Part shown: positions 1 to 8,571 of the stretch, in pieces | Position numbering within the stretch: position 1 is the stretch's first letter | Layout: each line of letters begins with the position of its first letter | Source: Desulfospira joergensenii DSM 10085 | GTDB taxonomy: Bacteria; Desulfobacterota; Desulfobacteria; Desulfobacterales; Desulfobacteraceae | Direction: 5' to 3' | DNA length: 64,000 bases | NCBI RefSeq assembly: GCF_000420085.1 | Contig: NZ_ATUG01000002.1 | Location: 1,116,001 to 1,180,000, forward strand | Notes under the pieces: model-generated | The model's database searches: none | Told to the model about the DNA's origin: nothing | What the model saw: only the letters and a program-made list of their open reading frames with translations | Position numbers and translations under genes: made by a program

Positions 1-2
1 TC

Positions 3-107
3 GAGATTTTGATCGAACAACTCACAAAAAAACTGATCCCAGGCCAGGATGCGGAAGTGGTCTTTGCCATCTCCAACTTCTATCTTTTAGAGCCCAGGGA
101 GCGCTGA
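3..107 (+). CDS. 3' end of an unidentified protein (truncated by window edge)
   Basis: An open frame runs from the left edge to a TGA at 105-107 and gives a 34-residue C-terminus (begins EILIEQLTKK, ends YLLEPRER). It reads like normal coding sequence with no internal stop and lies 37 bases before the next gene on the same strand. The family cannot be identified from this tail. Confidence 0.5.
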   Translation, partial: EILIEQLTKKLIPGQDAEVVFAISNFYLLEPRER

Positions 108-144
108 ATCAAGAGACAGCAATCTGAACCGAAAGGAAAAATCA

Positions 145-345
145 ATGAAATATAAAGAAGTTACCGCCAATCTCAGACAGGATGAAATCAGCATTATCAA
201 ATCAATTTTAGAGGCCCGCGGAATTGACTATACCATTCAAGGGGAATCCTTTGGAACCATACGGCAGGTGCCAAGTGCGATAAAATTGATGGTGAATGAA
301 ATTCAATACCAGGATAGCCTGGAACTTTTATCCGATTTTCTTTAA
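145..345 (+). CDS. DUF2007-type small protein
   Basis: The 66-residue product has the compact alpha/beta pattern of the DUF2007 family (called putative signal-transducing protein in Pfam): an opening lysine-rich beta strand, a helix around residues 13-25 (DEISIIKSILEARGI), a GxxxGTI-like turn, and a hydrophobic C-terminal helix ending LELLSDFL. A Shine-Dalgarno (AAGGAAAAA) precedes the ATG. It has no signal peptide or membrane segment. The biochemical function of the family is unknown. It may be co-transcribed with the truncated gene 37 bases upstream. Confidence 0.55.
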   Translation: MKYKEVTANLRQDEISIIKSILEARGIDYTIQGESFGTIRQVPSAIKLMVNEIQYQDSLELLSDFL

Positions 346-565
346 AAAATTTTTATAAAGGTGATATTCCAATATGGGGTTTCTGCGGCCCGAAGGCCTG
401 CAATCCGCAAAACCTTTGCTCCTGCCTGGACCTGCGCAGAATCCGAATATAGGAAAAAAAGGGAATTTGAGAACAGCTATAAAAACAATCCCAATTCGGA
501 TATAATTTGAGCGAATGGTCCCGGCCGGTGTCGGGAAAAGCAAAAGGAGGAGTTAAACCACAGGC

Positions 566-1402
566 ATGAACCCCCCGGAATTGAACCTAGGCGCTTACTT
601 TGAAAGAGTCGGGTATACAGGGGGGACTTCCCCCTGCCAGGAGACTCTGCACGGTCTTCACCAGGCCCATACCCTGAGCATCCCCTTTGAAAATCTTGAT
701 GTTTACTATAATAAAATCATATCGCTGGATCCCTTATCCCTGTTCAAAAAAATCGTAACCCTGGGCCGGGGAGGATACTGCTTTGAGATGAACGGGTTGT
801 TTGCCGCTGTTTTAGAGACCTTGGGATTTAAAGTCACCCCGCTGCTGGCAAGGGTGGCCGTTGACTTCAAACGGACATTCGGCCCCAAAACCCATCAGGT
901 CCTTATGGTGGAAACCCCGGGCCACAGATGGATTGCAGACGTGGGTTTCGGAAAGGACGGCATTATCCGACCAATTCTCCTTGATACCCCGGAGGACCAG
1001 TACCAGTTCTCCCGCACCTTTCGGCTGGAAAAGGATCCCCGGTTCGGATATATCCTTGGCCTTCTCACACGGGAAGGCGACCGGTGCCAATATGCCTTTA
1101 CTCTGGATCCCTGCAGTGAAGCAGATTATCTAATGTCCAACCATTTTACCTCCACCTTTCCGGAATCTCTGTTCGTGAAGCAGCGCATCTGTACCATCCC
1201 CACCAGGGAGGGACGGATCACCCTCACCGATCAGCATCTCAAAATCGATTCCAAACAGGGCAGGAAAATAAGCCTCATCACAAACGAGAAGGATTTCCAG
1301 GCCAAGCTCAAGCAGTACTTCGGACTCGACCTGCCGTGTCCAATCGGAAAGAAAGGGATGCCCGTCTCCATTACTCCGGCAACGTCCAGAGCCAGGCCAT
1401 GA
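566..1402 (+). CDS. nat: Arylamine N-acetyltransferase
   Basis: Cytoplasmic enzyme that transfers acetyl from acetyl-CoA to arylamines or hydrazines through a Cys-linked intermediate. The Cys-His-Asp triad of the NAT family is visible: Cys72 in RGGYCFEMNG, His110 in KTHQVLMV and Asp125 in WIADVGFG. The N-terminal SIPFENLD motif (residues 38-45) is also typical. At 278 residues it matches the usual bacterial length. The start is supported by AAAGGAGG about 16 bases upstream; no closer ATG fits the family N-terminus. It stands alone between intergenic gaps, so its substrate cannot be inferred from context. Confidence 0.9.
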   Translation: MNPPELNLGAYFERVGYTGGTSPCQETLHGLHQAHTLSIPFENLDVYYNKIISLDPLSLFKKIVTLGRGGYCFEMNGLFAAVLETLGFKVTPLLARVAVDFKRTFGPKTHQVLMVETPGHRWIADVGFGKDGIIRPILLDTPEDQYQFSRTFRLEKDPRFGYILGLLTREGDRCQYAFTLDPCSEADYLMSNHFTSTFPESLFVKQRICTIPTREGRITLTDQHLKIDSKQGRKISLITNEKDFQAKLKQYFGLDLPCPIGKKGMPVSITPATSRARP

Positions 1403-1826
1403 ATCGGCAGACATGTATATAGTTACCTCAAAATATCATTTCCAATCAGGAGTTCTTCGCTATAGAGAAAAACCCCGATATTTCTAATATTCGCAACCGA
1501 TTACTCGATCAGTGTGAAAAAATGGACCGGTGCGCTTTTGGAATCACCGGGATTTTATATATCCTATTGTGTTTAACTTTGTTCCTTAAAATTAAATTAG
1601 CAGGCCCCAAGACCAGACCATAGGGGAGTTGAACGGCATACGGATTTAATCCCCCCAGGAGGACGGCAAGCCCCGTAGGAATGGGAAAAATCGACCCATA
1701 GAAATATTCAATCCCTCCCCCTCCTTGAATTCAAACAATCAATTTGATCTGCCGGAGGCTCCTAATCTATGAATGGATACTGGCGAATTATGATATGAAG
1801 TCATAACCATCATCAATGGAGGTGAT
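1403..1826. other. 424-base intergenic region upstream of the hydrogenase operon
   Basis: No convincing gene. It holds a dyad CCGGTG-N12-CACCGG (1527-1532 and 1545-1550) overlapping a weak promoter-like pair TTGGAA (1538-1543) - N16 - TATCCT (1560-1565), and a second dyad TTATGA-N7-TCATAA (1788-1806) just before the hydrogenase ribosome binding site. These could be operator and promoter elements for the hydrogenase genes. I could not match the leader to a known riboswitch. Confidence 0.3.
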
Positions 1827-2771
1827 ATGGAAAAAGATCCGAAAAAAGAGTTTTACGAAAAACTGGAAGCAAAAGGCGTCTCAAGAAGGGATTTTCTCAA
1901 GTATTGTACGGCCCTGACCGCCACCATGGGTTTGTCCTACTCCTGTGTGGGAAAGGTGGCCGAGCAGATAGAGCAGGCTGCCATAAAACCCCGCCCGCCT
2001 GTGGTCTGGCTGCATTTCGGTGAATGCACCGGATGTTCAGAAGCCTTTTTGCGAACCCCGGATGTGGGGGGAATCATCCTGGAAACCATTTCCGTGGAAT
2101 ACCACGAAACCATCATGGCGGCGGCCGGGCACCAGGCGGAAAAGAGCCTCCACGACGCCGTGGAAAAGTACAAGGGTAAATTCGTCTGTGTTGTGGAAGG
2201 AGCCGTTGCTACGAAATACAACGGAGCCTACGGCAAGGTCGCTGACAGGACCTTCCTGGAGATCGCCAATGATGTGGTTCCAAAGGCGGCGGCAACGATC
2301 TGCCTGGGGACCTGCGCCTGTTACGGCGGAGTGGCTGCGGCCGCCCCCAACCCGGGCGGATACAAGGGCGTGGGTGATGCCCTGGGTATCAACCCTGTCA
2401 ATCTTCCCGGCTGCCCCACCAACCCACTTAACCTGCTGGGGACCATCCTCAAGTACCTGGGCAAGGAAACCATTGAGCTGGATGACTACGGCAGGCCCGT
2501 ATTTGCCTATGGAGAGTCTGTCCACGACAACTGCCCCAGGCTCAAACATTATGAAGAAGGAAACTTTGTATCAGAATTCGGGTCCAAGGAAGCGGAACTG
2601 GGATACTGCCTCTACGAGATGGGATGCAAAGGACCTGAAACCTATAATAATTGTCCCACCGCGAAATTTAACGATGCCACAAGTTTTCCCATCCAGGCCG
2701 GTCATCCCTGCATCGGATGCAGTGAGCCTGATTTCTGGGACAGCATGACCCCGTTTTACGAAGAATCTTAA
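1827..2771 (+). CDS. hynB: Periplasmic [NiFe] hydrogenase small subunit
   Basis: Electron-transfer subunit of a periplasmic uptake hydrogenase, with three Fe-S clusters passing electrons from the Ni-Fe site to a cytochrome c3-type acceptor. A twin-arginine signal (SRRDFLKYC, residues 19-27) precedes a hydrophobic stretch. Proximal-cluster ligands start at C67 and C70 (ECTGCSE) and continue in GTCACYGG and LPGCPTNP. Distal ligands lie in VHDNCP and YCLYEMGC. The medial cluster uses C276, C295 and C298, and P288 sits where [NiFeSe] enzymes carry a fourth Cys, so a [3Fe-4S] medial cluster and an ordinary [NiFe] type are expected. Normal length (314 aa). GGAGGTGAT precedes the ATG. The large subunit follows after 61 bases. 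In some species the A/B lettering is reversed. Confidence 0.95.
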   Translation: MEKDPKKEFYEKLEAKGVSRRDFLKYCTALTATMGLSYSCVGKVAEQIEQAAIKPRPPVVWLHFGECTGCSEAFLRTPDVGGIILETISVEYHETIMAAAGHQAEKSLHDAVEKYKGKFVCVVEGAVATKYNGAYGKVADRTFLEIANDVVPKAAATICLGTCACYGGVAAAAPNPGGYKGVGDALGINPVNLPGCPTNPLNLLGTILKYLGKETIELDDYGRPVFAYGESVHDNCPRLKHYEEGNFVSEFGSKEAELGYCLYEMGCKGPETYNNCPTAKFNDATSFPIQAGHPCIGCSEPDFWDSMTPFYEES

Positions 2772-2832
2772 AACAGATCGCGGTAGAGTGATACTAAAAG
2801 ACATAAACACCATTGGGTGAAAGGATATTATT

Positions 2833-4470
2833 ATGGGTAAAAGAATCATTGTTGACCCCATTACCAGAATCGAGGGTCATTTACGGATAGAGGTGGAAGT
2901 CGAAAACGGGAAAGTAAAGGATGCCTGGAGTTCGGGGCAGATGTTCAGGGGAATTGAAATGATGCTCCAGGGAAGAGACCCCAGGGACGCCCACCATTTT
3001 GTACAGCGGTCCTGCGGGGTCTGTACTTATATCCATGCTCTTTCTTCTGTCCGGGCCGTGGAAGATGCCTGTGACATCGAAATCCCGGAAAATGCCAGGA
3101 TCGTCCGGAACTTGCTCCACGGCGCCCAGTACCAGCATGATCATATCGTTCATTTCTATCATCTCCATGCCCTGGACTGGGTGGACATCGTCTCTGCCCT
3201 TTCTGCAGATCCGGTCAAAACGGCCAAGCTTTCGGAAAACGTGTCCGGCCGTCCCCAGAAGGCCGCCTATTTCAAGGAAGTCCAGACCCGGCTTAAAACC
3301 TTTGTCAACAGCGGGCAGCTGGGCCCTTTTAACAATGCCTATTGGGGACACCCTGCCTATAACCTCCCGGCCGAGGCCAATCTCATGGCCGCATCCCATT
3401 ACCTGGAAGGCATCAAGCTCCAGGCCAAGGCTGCCCGGATGCATGCCATCTTCGGCGGCAAAAACCCCCATCCCCAGTCCCTGGTCGTGGGCGGGGTAAC
3501 TTCGGTAAGGGATCTGACCCCGGAACGAATCGATGAGTTCTTTGCCATCTGGAAGGAAACCAAGGCCTTTGTGGATGAAGTATATCTGCCGGATCTTCTG
3601 GCCGTGGCCTCGTTTTACAAAGACTGGGGCGGTATCGGCGGAAACAACGATACTTATCTGGCCTACGGGGACTTTCCCCAGAAGAACATCAATGATGACC
3701 TGCTTCTTCCCGCCGGCGTTCTCATGGGAGACCTGGTTCCCAAGGCCGTGGACACCCTGAAGATTACCGAGGATGTGACCCGGGCCTGGTATGAGAAGGG
3801 CAGTGCCAAGCATCCCTATGAGGGGGAGACCAAACCCATAAAGGGAGAGGTGAGCTACAACACCGATGACAAGTACTCCTGGATGAAGGCCCCCAGGTAT
3901 GCGGGCAAGTCTGCCGAGGTCGGTCCCCTCTCAAGGGTTCTCGTGGCCTATACCGGCGGCCACAAACAGGTAAAAGCCCTGGTGGACCATGCCCTGAAAA
4001 CCCTGGGTGTGGGAACCGAGGCTCTTTTTTCCACCCTGGGTAGAACCGCTGCCCGGGCCATTGAAACCGTGGTGGTGGGCGATGCCATGGAAGGATGGAT
4101 CGACACCCTTAAATCCAATATCGCAGCGGGCAATAAAAAGACATACCAGCCCTGGACAATGCCGGACAAGGGCCGGGGCTTCGGCCTCAACGACGTTCCC
4201 AGGGGAGCCCTGGGACATTGGATCGACATCGAAGGAGGCAAGATCAAGAACTACCAGTACGTGGTCCCCTCCACCTGGAACCTGGGACCCAGCGACGGTG
4301 AGAACCAGAAGGGGCCTGTGGAGAAATCCCTGATCGGTACCCCCATTGCCGATCCCAAGCAGCCCCTGGAGGTGTTGAGAACCGTGCACTCCTATGATCC
4401 CTGTATCGCCTGTGCCGTCCATGTGATTGATCCCCACACCAATGAAACCTATAAGGTGAGGGTAATCTGA
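2833..4470 (+). CDS. hynA: Periplasmic [NiFe] hydrogenase large subunit
   Basis: Catalytic subunit that binds the Ni-Fe(CN)2CO centre for reversible H2 oxidation. The N-terminal nickel motif is RSCGVC (C61, C64) and the C-terminal motif is DPCIACAVH (C524, C527, H530). Both C-terminal ligands are TGT codons, so there is no selenocysteine. A 15-residue tail follows H530 and would be removed by the maturation protease encoded next in the operon. There is no signal peptide, as expected for a subunit carried out by the Tat signal of its partner. Length (545 aa) is typical of group 1b enzymes of sulfate reducers. It lies directly downstream of the small subunit. Confidence 0.96.
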   Translation: MGKRIIVDPITRIEGHLRIEVEVENGKVKDAWSSGQMFRGIEMMLQGRDPRDAHHFVQRSCGVCTYIHALSSVRAVEDACDIEIPENARIVRNLLHGAQYQHDHIVHFYHLHALDWVDIVSALSADPVKTAKLSENVSGRPQKAAYFKEVQTRLKTFVNSGQLGPFNNAYWGHPAYNLPAEANLMAASHYLEGIKLQAKAARMHAIFGGKNPHPQSLVVGGVTSVRDLTPERIDEFFAIWKETKAFVDEVYLPDLLAVASFYKDWGGIGGNNDTYLAYGDFPQKNINDDLLLPAGVLMGDLVPKAVDTLKITEDVTRAWYEKGSAKHPYEGETKPIKGEVSYNTDDKYSWMKAPRYAGKSAEVGPLSRVLVAYTGGHKQVKALVDHALKTLGVGTEALFSTLGRTAARAIETVVVGDAMEGWIDTLKSNIAAGNKKTYQPWTMPDKGRGFGLNDVPRGALGHWIDIEGGKIKNYQYVVPSTWNLGPSDGENQKGPVEKSLIGTPIADPKQPLEVLRTVHSYDPCIACAVHVIDPHTNETYKVRVI

Positions 4471-4502
4471 TCTGAATCATCGGGCAGACTGGATGTGAAT
4501 TG

Positions 4503-4532
4503 GGTTCCGGCAATGACCTTGCCGGAACCTTT
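4503..4532 (+). terminator. Hairpin between hydrogenase large subunit and maturation protease
   Basis: A perfect 11-bp inverted repeat (4503-4513 and 4519-4529) with a 5-base loop, followed by TTTGCTTTTA. It may act as a partial terminator or 3'-end stabiliser that lowers expression of the protease relative to the structural subunits. Confidence 0.55.
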
Positions 4533-4573
4533 GCTTTTATGGTATAGGCCGAAAAGAGGCACGGAGAGATAAG

Positions 4574-5083
4574 ATGAACGAGAATATCACAATCCTTGGG
4601 GTGGGAAACATCCTCTACAGTGACGACGGTGTGGGCGTCCGCGTGGTTGAAAAACTCATGCGGGAGTACGAGTTTTCAGACAACGTAACCCTGGTGGACG
4701 GCGGGGTTCTCGGGATCAACCTTCTGGGGGTGATCTCCAATGCCGGACGGCTCATCGTAGTGGATACGGTCCTGAACCACGGAAAACCGGGAGATTTCCA
4801 CCGCCTGGATCATGATCAGATCCCGAACCGGATCCTGGCCAAGAACTCCCTCCACCAGGTGGATCTCATCGAGGCCCTGACCCTGTGCAAGGCCCTGGAT
4901 CATGTGCCCCGGACCACCATCATCGGGATCGAACCCAAAGACCTGAATACCCTGAAGGATGAACTCACGCCGGAGATTGAATCAAAGGTGGAAGGCCTGA
5001 CCCAAAGGGTCCTGGAGGAAGCCGTCCGGCTGGGAGGATCTTACTCTCCCCGGGATAAGGATATAGATCAAGGAGAAAACTGA
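4574..5083 (+). CDS. hynC: Hydrogenase maturation protease
   Basis: HyaD/HybD-type endopeptidase that cleaves the C-terminal tail of the large subunit after nickel insertion. The family start ILGVGNILYSDDGVG (residues 7-21) is present. The three residues that bind nickel in HybD correspond to D18, D64 (IVVDTVL) and H94 (SLHQVD). Length (169 aa) is normal. A GGAGA ribosome binding site precedes the ATG. Only 3 bases separate its stop from the aminotransferase start, so those two genes are probably translated from one message. Confidence 0.92.
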   Translation: MNENITILGVGNILYSDDGVGVRVVEKLMREYEFSDNVTLVDGGVLGINLLGVISNAGRLIVVDTVLNHGKPGDFHRLDHDQIPNRILAKNSLHQVDLIEALTLCKALDHVPRTTIIGIEPKDLNTLKDELTPEIESKVEGLTQRVLEEAVRLGGSYSPRDKDIDQGEN

Positions 5084-5086
5084 ACC

Positions 5087-6250
5087 ATGACAAAGGTTTA
5101 CACATGCACCGGGCACGAACTTAAGATCCCGGATATTACAGCCGGTGAGGGGATCTACCTGTTTGATGCCCATGGGAAACGGTATATGGACCTGGAATCC
5201 GGAGTCTGGTGCACGGCCCTGGGCCATAAGAATCTCCGGGTCAATGAAGCCATCACCCAGCAGATGGAAGTCCTGACCCACGCCGGTTTCTGCTATTCAA
5301 ACCCCGTCCTGGAAACGGCAGCCGAGGCAGTCCTGGATATCGCGGATTTTGCCGGGGGCAGGGCCCTGTTCCTATGCTCGGGCAGCGAGGCCATTGAAAT
5401 CTCCAGGCAGATGGCAAAGCACCTCACCGGCAAAGAACTCTCCATGACCCTTCACGATTCCTATCTTGGCGCCTATTCATCGGTTACCAACCGGACCCGG
5501 GACTGGTTCCTGTTCAATTGGGAACCCTGCAGGACCTGTGAAAAACAGGAGGCCTGCGACCCTTCCTGCAGGGCCTTTGATGCGGTTCCAACCAATATTT
5601 CGGATTTTGTGTTTGAGCCGGGAAGTTCCTCGGGCTTTGTCCGGTTTCCCCCAAAGGCCATGATCCAGAACCTTGGGAACCGGGTCCGGGCCAACGGGGG
5701 AAAGATCATCGCCAACGAGGTGACCACCGGGATCGGCCGGACCGGTAAGTGGTTCGGATTCCAGCATTACCCCATCCTTCCGGATCTGATCGCCATGGGC
5801 AAAGGCCTTGGAAACGGGTATCCTGTGAGCGCGGCCGCCATCCATCCGGATATGGTAAGGGAGTTGGAAAACAGGCCTTTTAAATATGCCCAGTCCCATC
5901 AGAACGATCCCCTGGGAGCTGCGGCAGCCCTTGCCGTGATCCAAGAGATTCAAGTCCGGGGCCTCATTAAGGAGGCCGGACAAAAAGGGGCTGGCTTCCT
6001 GGAACGACTCAGGGACCTGGTGGACCATGAGATCATCCTCGGCGTCCGGGGAAGGGGCCTGATGTTTGCCGTTGACCTTGCCAATGAAAAAATCGCAGAA
6101 AAGATCTACGACAACCTGATCCGGAAAGGATATATCCTGTGCAACCGGGGCACCTCATTTCGGATCGATCCCCCCCTGACCATCACGCCAAAAGAAATCA
6201 ACTCCTTTATGGATGCCTTTGAAGAGGAAGTTTCGTCCCAAAAAAGGTGA
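5087..6250 (+). CDS. Class III aminotransferase, atypical, in hydrogenase operon
   Basis: PLP-dependent fold-type I enzyme of the acetylornithine/GABA aminotransferase class. The PLP lysine is K239 in AMGKGLGNGYPVSA, and CSGSEAIE (97-104) forms the phosphate-binding region. Two features are odd. The motif normally DEVQTGxGRTG reads NEVTTGIGRTG (N210), replacing the Asp that contacts the PLP ring nitrogen. An insertion at 148-161 carries four Cys (C-x2-C-x5-C-x3-C) that could bind a metal or Fe-S cluster. The gene begins 3 bases after the hydrogenase protease and a terminator follows, so it belongs to the hydrogenase operon. The substrate is unknown; amino-acid or amino-sugar transamination is only a class-level guess. 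Confidence 0.8.
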   Translation: MTKVYTCTGHELKIPDITAGEGIYLFDAHGKRYMDLESGVWCTALGHKNLRVNEAITQQMEVLTHAGFCYSNPVLETAAEAVLDIADFAGGRALFLCSGSEAIEISRQMAKHLTGKELSMTLHDSYLGAYSSVTNRTRDWFLFNWEPCRTCEKQEACDPSCRAFDAVPTNISDFVFEPGSSSGFVRFPPKAMIQNLGNRVRANGGKIIANEVTTGIGRTGKWFGFQHYPILPDLIAMGKGLGNGYPVSAAAIHPDMVRELENRPFKYAQSHQNDPLGAAAALAVIQEIQVRGLIKEAGQKGAGFLERLRDLVDHEIILGVRGRGLMFAVDLANEKIAEKIYDNLIRKGYILCNRGTSFRIDPPLTITPKEINSFMDAFEEEVSSQKR

Positions 6251-6261
6251 CCCAAAGTTCA

Positions 6262-6300
6262 CCCCAACCTTTCGGACTTTGCAAGGTTGGGGCTCCTTGT
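6262..6300 (+). terminator. Terminator of the hydrogenase operon
   Basis: A perfect 10-bp stem (6262-6271 with 6283-6292) and an 11-base loop, 11 bases after the aminotransferase stop, followed by CTCCTTGTGT. The T-tract is poor, but position and stem support termination. Confidence 0.6.
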
Positions 6301-6392
6301 GTAAATGGATGCTGACAAGCTTTTATTCATGCTTATATTGATCTAAAAGGGTTCTCCATTCCGACCGAACCACAAGCCTTTAAAGGAGGAGA

Positions 6393-7088
6393 ATGAACAA
6401 ACCCCGAGGAAGAAAAAACAGGAAAAAAGTCCGGCGGATCTTAGATGAAAAAAGCCGGTCCCGGGCCCTGGCTCTCCTGGAAGAGATTTCAGATGATCAA
6501 TTGGTGGGTCATCTCTTTTCCCATTTTTACAACGGAGACGAGCTGATCAAGTTCAGAAGCGTGACCGCCATGGGAGAACTGGTCCTGCGCCTGGCCGGGA
6601 ACCGCATGGAAAAGGCCAGAATCGTTCTCCGGAGAATCATGTGGAATCTCAATGATGAATCCGGCGGGATCGGATGGGGGTCCCCCGAGGCCATGGGGGA
6701 GATCCTGGCCAGATGCCCGGAGCTGGCCCTGGATTTCAAATCCATCCTGTTTTCATACCTGGACGACAGGGGCAATTTCATTGAGCACGAAATTCTCCAG
6801 CGGGGGGTGCTGTGGGGGGTGGGAACTTTTCTGAAATCCAGCCCCGACGGCCTGGACTCCACCACGGCAGGCCTGATCCGCTCCTTTCTTATCTCCCCTG
6901 ATCCGGTGAAGCGGGCCTATGCGATCCGGGCCCTGATCCACGGCAAATCCTTTGACTGCGGCAATGTCCCGGAAAATCTGCTGGAGGATGAGACCGAGGT
7001 GGATATCTATACGGGCTGGAATTTCATAAAGACCCGGATTTCAGACATGGTATTGGCCTGTACCCCCAGAAAGGCCCAAACCGTCTGA
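6393..7088 (+). CDS. HEAT-like helical protein, probable DVU0298 family
   Basis: The 231-residue soluble protein has a very basic N-terminus (residues 2-24) followed by helical repeats. A conserved-looking motif, NDESGGIGWGSPEAMGEI (about residues 87-104), matches my memory of the DVU0298 family found in sulfate reducers, a HEAT-repeat-like group of unknown function. Helical pairs continue to about residue 200. AAAGGAGG supports the start. It is separated from the hydrogenase operon by a terminator, so a functional link is not shown. The role is unknown, possibly protein-protein scaffolding. Confidence 0.6.
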   Translation: MNKPRGRKNRKKVRRILDEKSRSRALALLEEISDDQLVGHLFSHFYNGDELIKFRSVTAMGELVLRLAGNRMEKARIVLRRIMWNLNDESGGIGWGSPEAMGEILARCPELALDFKSILFSYLDDRGNFIEHEILQRGVLWGVGTFLKSSPDGLDSTTAGLIRSFLISPDPVKRAYAIRALIHGKSFDCGNVPENLLEDETEVDIYTGWNFIKTRISDMVLACTPRKAQTV

Positions 7089-7217
7089 CTGCCTGCCCGG
7101 TTCGCCGGAGGGGGAATGGGAAATCCTGCAGGCGGACTGGCGGGCACATTCGATCCGGCCTATCTTTTTTATTTCAAGCGCCACTTCTTTTTTTACCTGA
7201 ATGGAAATCCTGCCCGG

Positions 7218-8381
7218 TTAAAGGGCGGTTTCCAGTATGCGGCGGCTGATTTCAGGGGTAAGGTCCCGGGTCTCTGAAAGTTGTGTCATGCCGTGTTTTT
7301 CAAGGGCGGCCACAACATCATCGATTTTTTCTTTTGTCATCCCGTAATCCGAGAGCCGGGTGGAAACACCCAGACTCTCGAAAAAGGTCCGGGTTTTTTC
7401 AATGGCCAGGTCGATCCTTTCGGAAGACTCCCCCTGGGTGATGTGCCAGACCCTGGCTGCGTACTGGAGCAGTTTTTCCTTTTTCTGTTCCCTGCGGACG
7501 GTCCAGACCGCCGGCTGGAGAACGGCCAGGGTTTTGCCATGGTCCATGCCGAACATGGCCGTCAGTTCGTGGCCGATGGTGTGGGTGGTCCAGTCCTGGG
7601 GCGCGCCGGCTCCGATCAGTCCGTTCAGGGCGTTGGTGGCGCACCAGATCAGGTTGGCCCGGGCGTCGTAATCCTCCGGGTGGTCCAGGGTCCGGCTGCC
7701 GATTTCAACAAGGGTTTTGAGAATTCCCTCTGCTGTACGGTCCTGGAAGCGAGCCTCTGAAGGATAGGTCACGTATTGTTCCACGGTGTGGATAAAGGTG
7801 TCAATGATGCCGTTGGCCACCTGGGCCGGCGGAAGAGTATAGGTCAGGGTGGGATCCAGGATGGAAAATCTGGGGAAGGCCAGGGGACTGAAGATGGGAA
7901 TTTTAGCGTCCCCATGGCTGATCACTGCGCGATTGTTCATCTCAGAGCCTGTGGCCGGCAGGGTGACCACCGTGCCCACGGGAAGGGCAGTCTTCACCGG
8001 CACCGGTTTGAACCTGCCGGAGAGCAGGTCTGTTTCTTTTCCGCAAAATCCGGCAGCCAGGGCCACAAATTTGGTTCCGTCCATTACCGATCCGCCGCCC
8101 ACGGCCAGCAGAAAATCGACTCCTTCACGGCGGACAAGGTCTACGGCCTTCATCAGGGTGGAGAACCTGGGGTTGGGCTCAATCCCGCCGAACTCATGGA
8201 TCTGCCTGCCTTTGAGAGCCTGCCGGACCCGGTCCAGGGTCCCGAATTTTTTCACACTGCCGCCGCCGTACAGGATCATCAGTCGGGTCTCTTCCGGTAC
8301 CAGGGTATCCAGTTCGTCCAGCCGGTCTTTTCCGAAAACAATGCGGGTGGGATTGTAATAATCAAAATTTTCCAAGTTCAT
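7218..8381 (-). CDS. yqhD: Iron-type alcohol dehydrogenase, YqhD-like aldehyde reductase
   Basis: NADPH-dependent reductase of short aldehydes. It matches E. coli YqhD nearly end to end and has the same length (387 aa). The metal ligands fall at the same positions: D194, H198, H267 and H281. The nucleotide motifs YGGGSVKK (38-45) and GGGSVMDGTK (95-104) are present. AGGAGATATG gives the start. It is transcribed divergently from an AraC regulator, as in the E. coli yqhC-yqhD pair, where YqhC activates yqhD in response to toxic aldehydes. The likely role is detoxification of aldehydes or methylglyoxal-type products, or reduction of fermentation intermediates. Confidence 0.93.
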   Translation of the reverse strand: MNLENFDYYNPTRIVFGKDRLDELDTLVPEETRLMILYGGGSVKKFGTLDRVRQALKGRQIHEFGGIEPNPRFSTLMKAVDLVRREGVDFLLAVGGGSVMDGTKFVALAAGFCGKETDLLSGRFKPVPVKTALPVGTVVTLPATGSEMNNRAVISHGDAKIPIFSPLAFPRFSILDPTLTYTLPPAQVANGIIDTFIHTVEQYVTYPSEARFQDRTAEGILKTLVEIGSRTLDHPEDYDARANLIWCATNALNGLIGAGAPQDWTTHTIGHELTAMFGMDHGKTLAVLQPAVWTVRREQKKEKLLQYAARVWHITQGESSERIDLAIEKTRTFFESLGVSTRLSDYGMTKEKIDDVVAALEKHGMTQLSETRDLTPEISRRILETAL

Positions 8382-8571
8382 ATCTCCTCATGGCGGATGG
8401 GTTATCAAATATGGGAATAAGATAATCCCCTGTCCGATGTTTTAAATGCACAGACCTGTCAATCACATGCCTATTCCTGCTTTTTTTTGCGATCGGGGAC
8501 TTTCCGGCCGGCCATGTATATGGTATTTTTGTTCCTTGAAAGCTTAATAATAAATACGAGGAGATTCTTTC
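8382..8571. promoter_or_regulatory. Divergent yqhD / yqhC-like control region
   Basis: A 190-base intergenic region between two genes transcribed outward. It must carry both promoters and, by analogy with E. coli, the AraC-type operator. I could not pick out convincing -35/-10 pairs or a direct-repeat operator by eye. Confidence 0.5.

Noticed and set aside
1403-1826. Riboswitch in the hydrogenase leader
   Set aside because: Several short stems can be drawn, but none fits a recognised cobalamin, NiCo or molybdopterin riboswitch core.
2881-3813. Antisense open frame over the hydrogenase large subunit
   Set aside because: A shadow of a well-identified gene with no start signal.
1827-4470. [NiFeSe] hydrogenase with selenocysteine
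   Set aside because: Both C-terminal nickel ligands are encoded by TGT, no in-frame TGA interrupts the gene, and the medial-cluster position has Pro288 instead of Cys.
6305-6325. Sigma-54 promoter before the HEAT-like gene
   Set aside because: GG and GC are 10 bases apart but the surrounding bases (TGGATG, AAGCT) do not match the consensus; likely chance.
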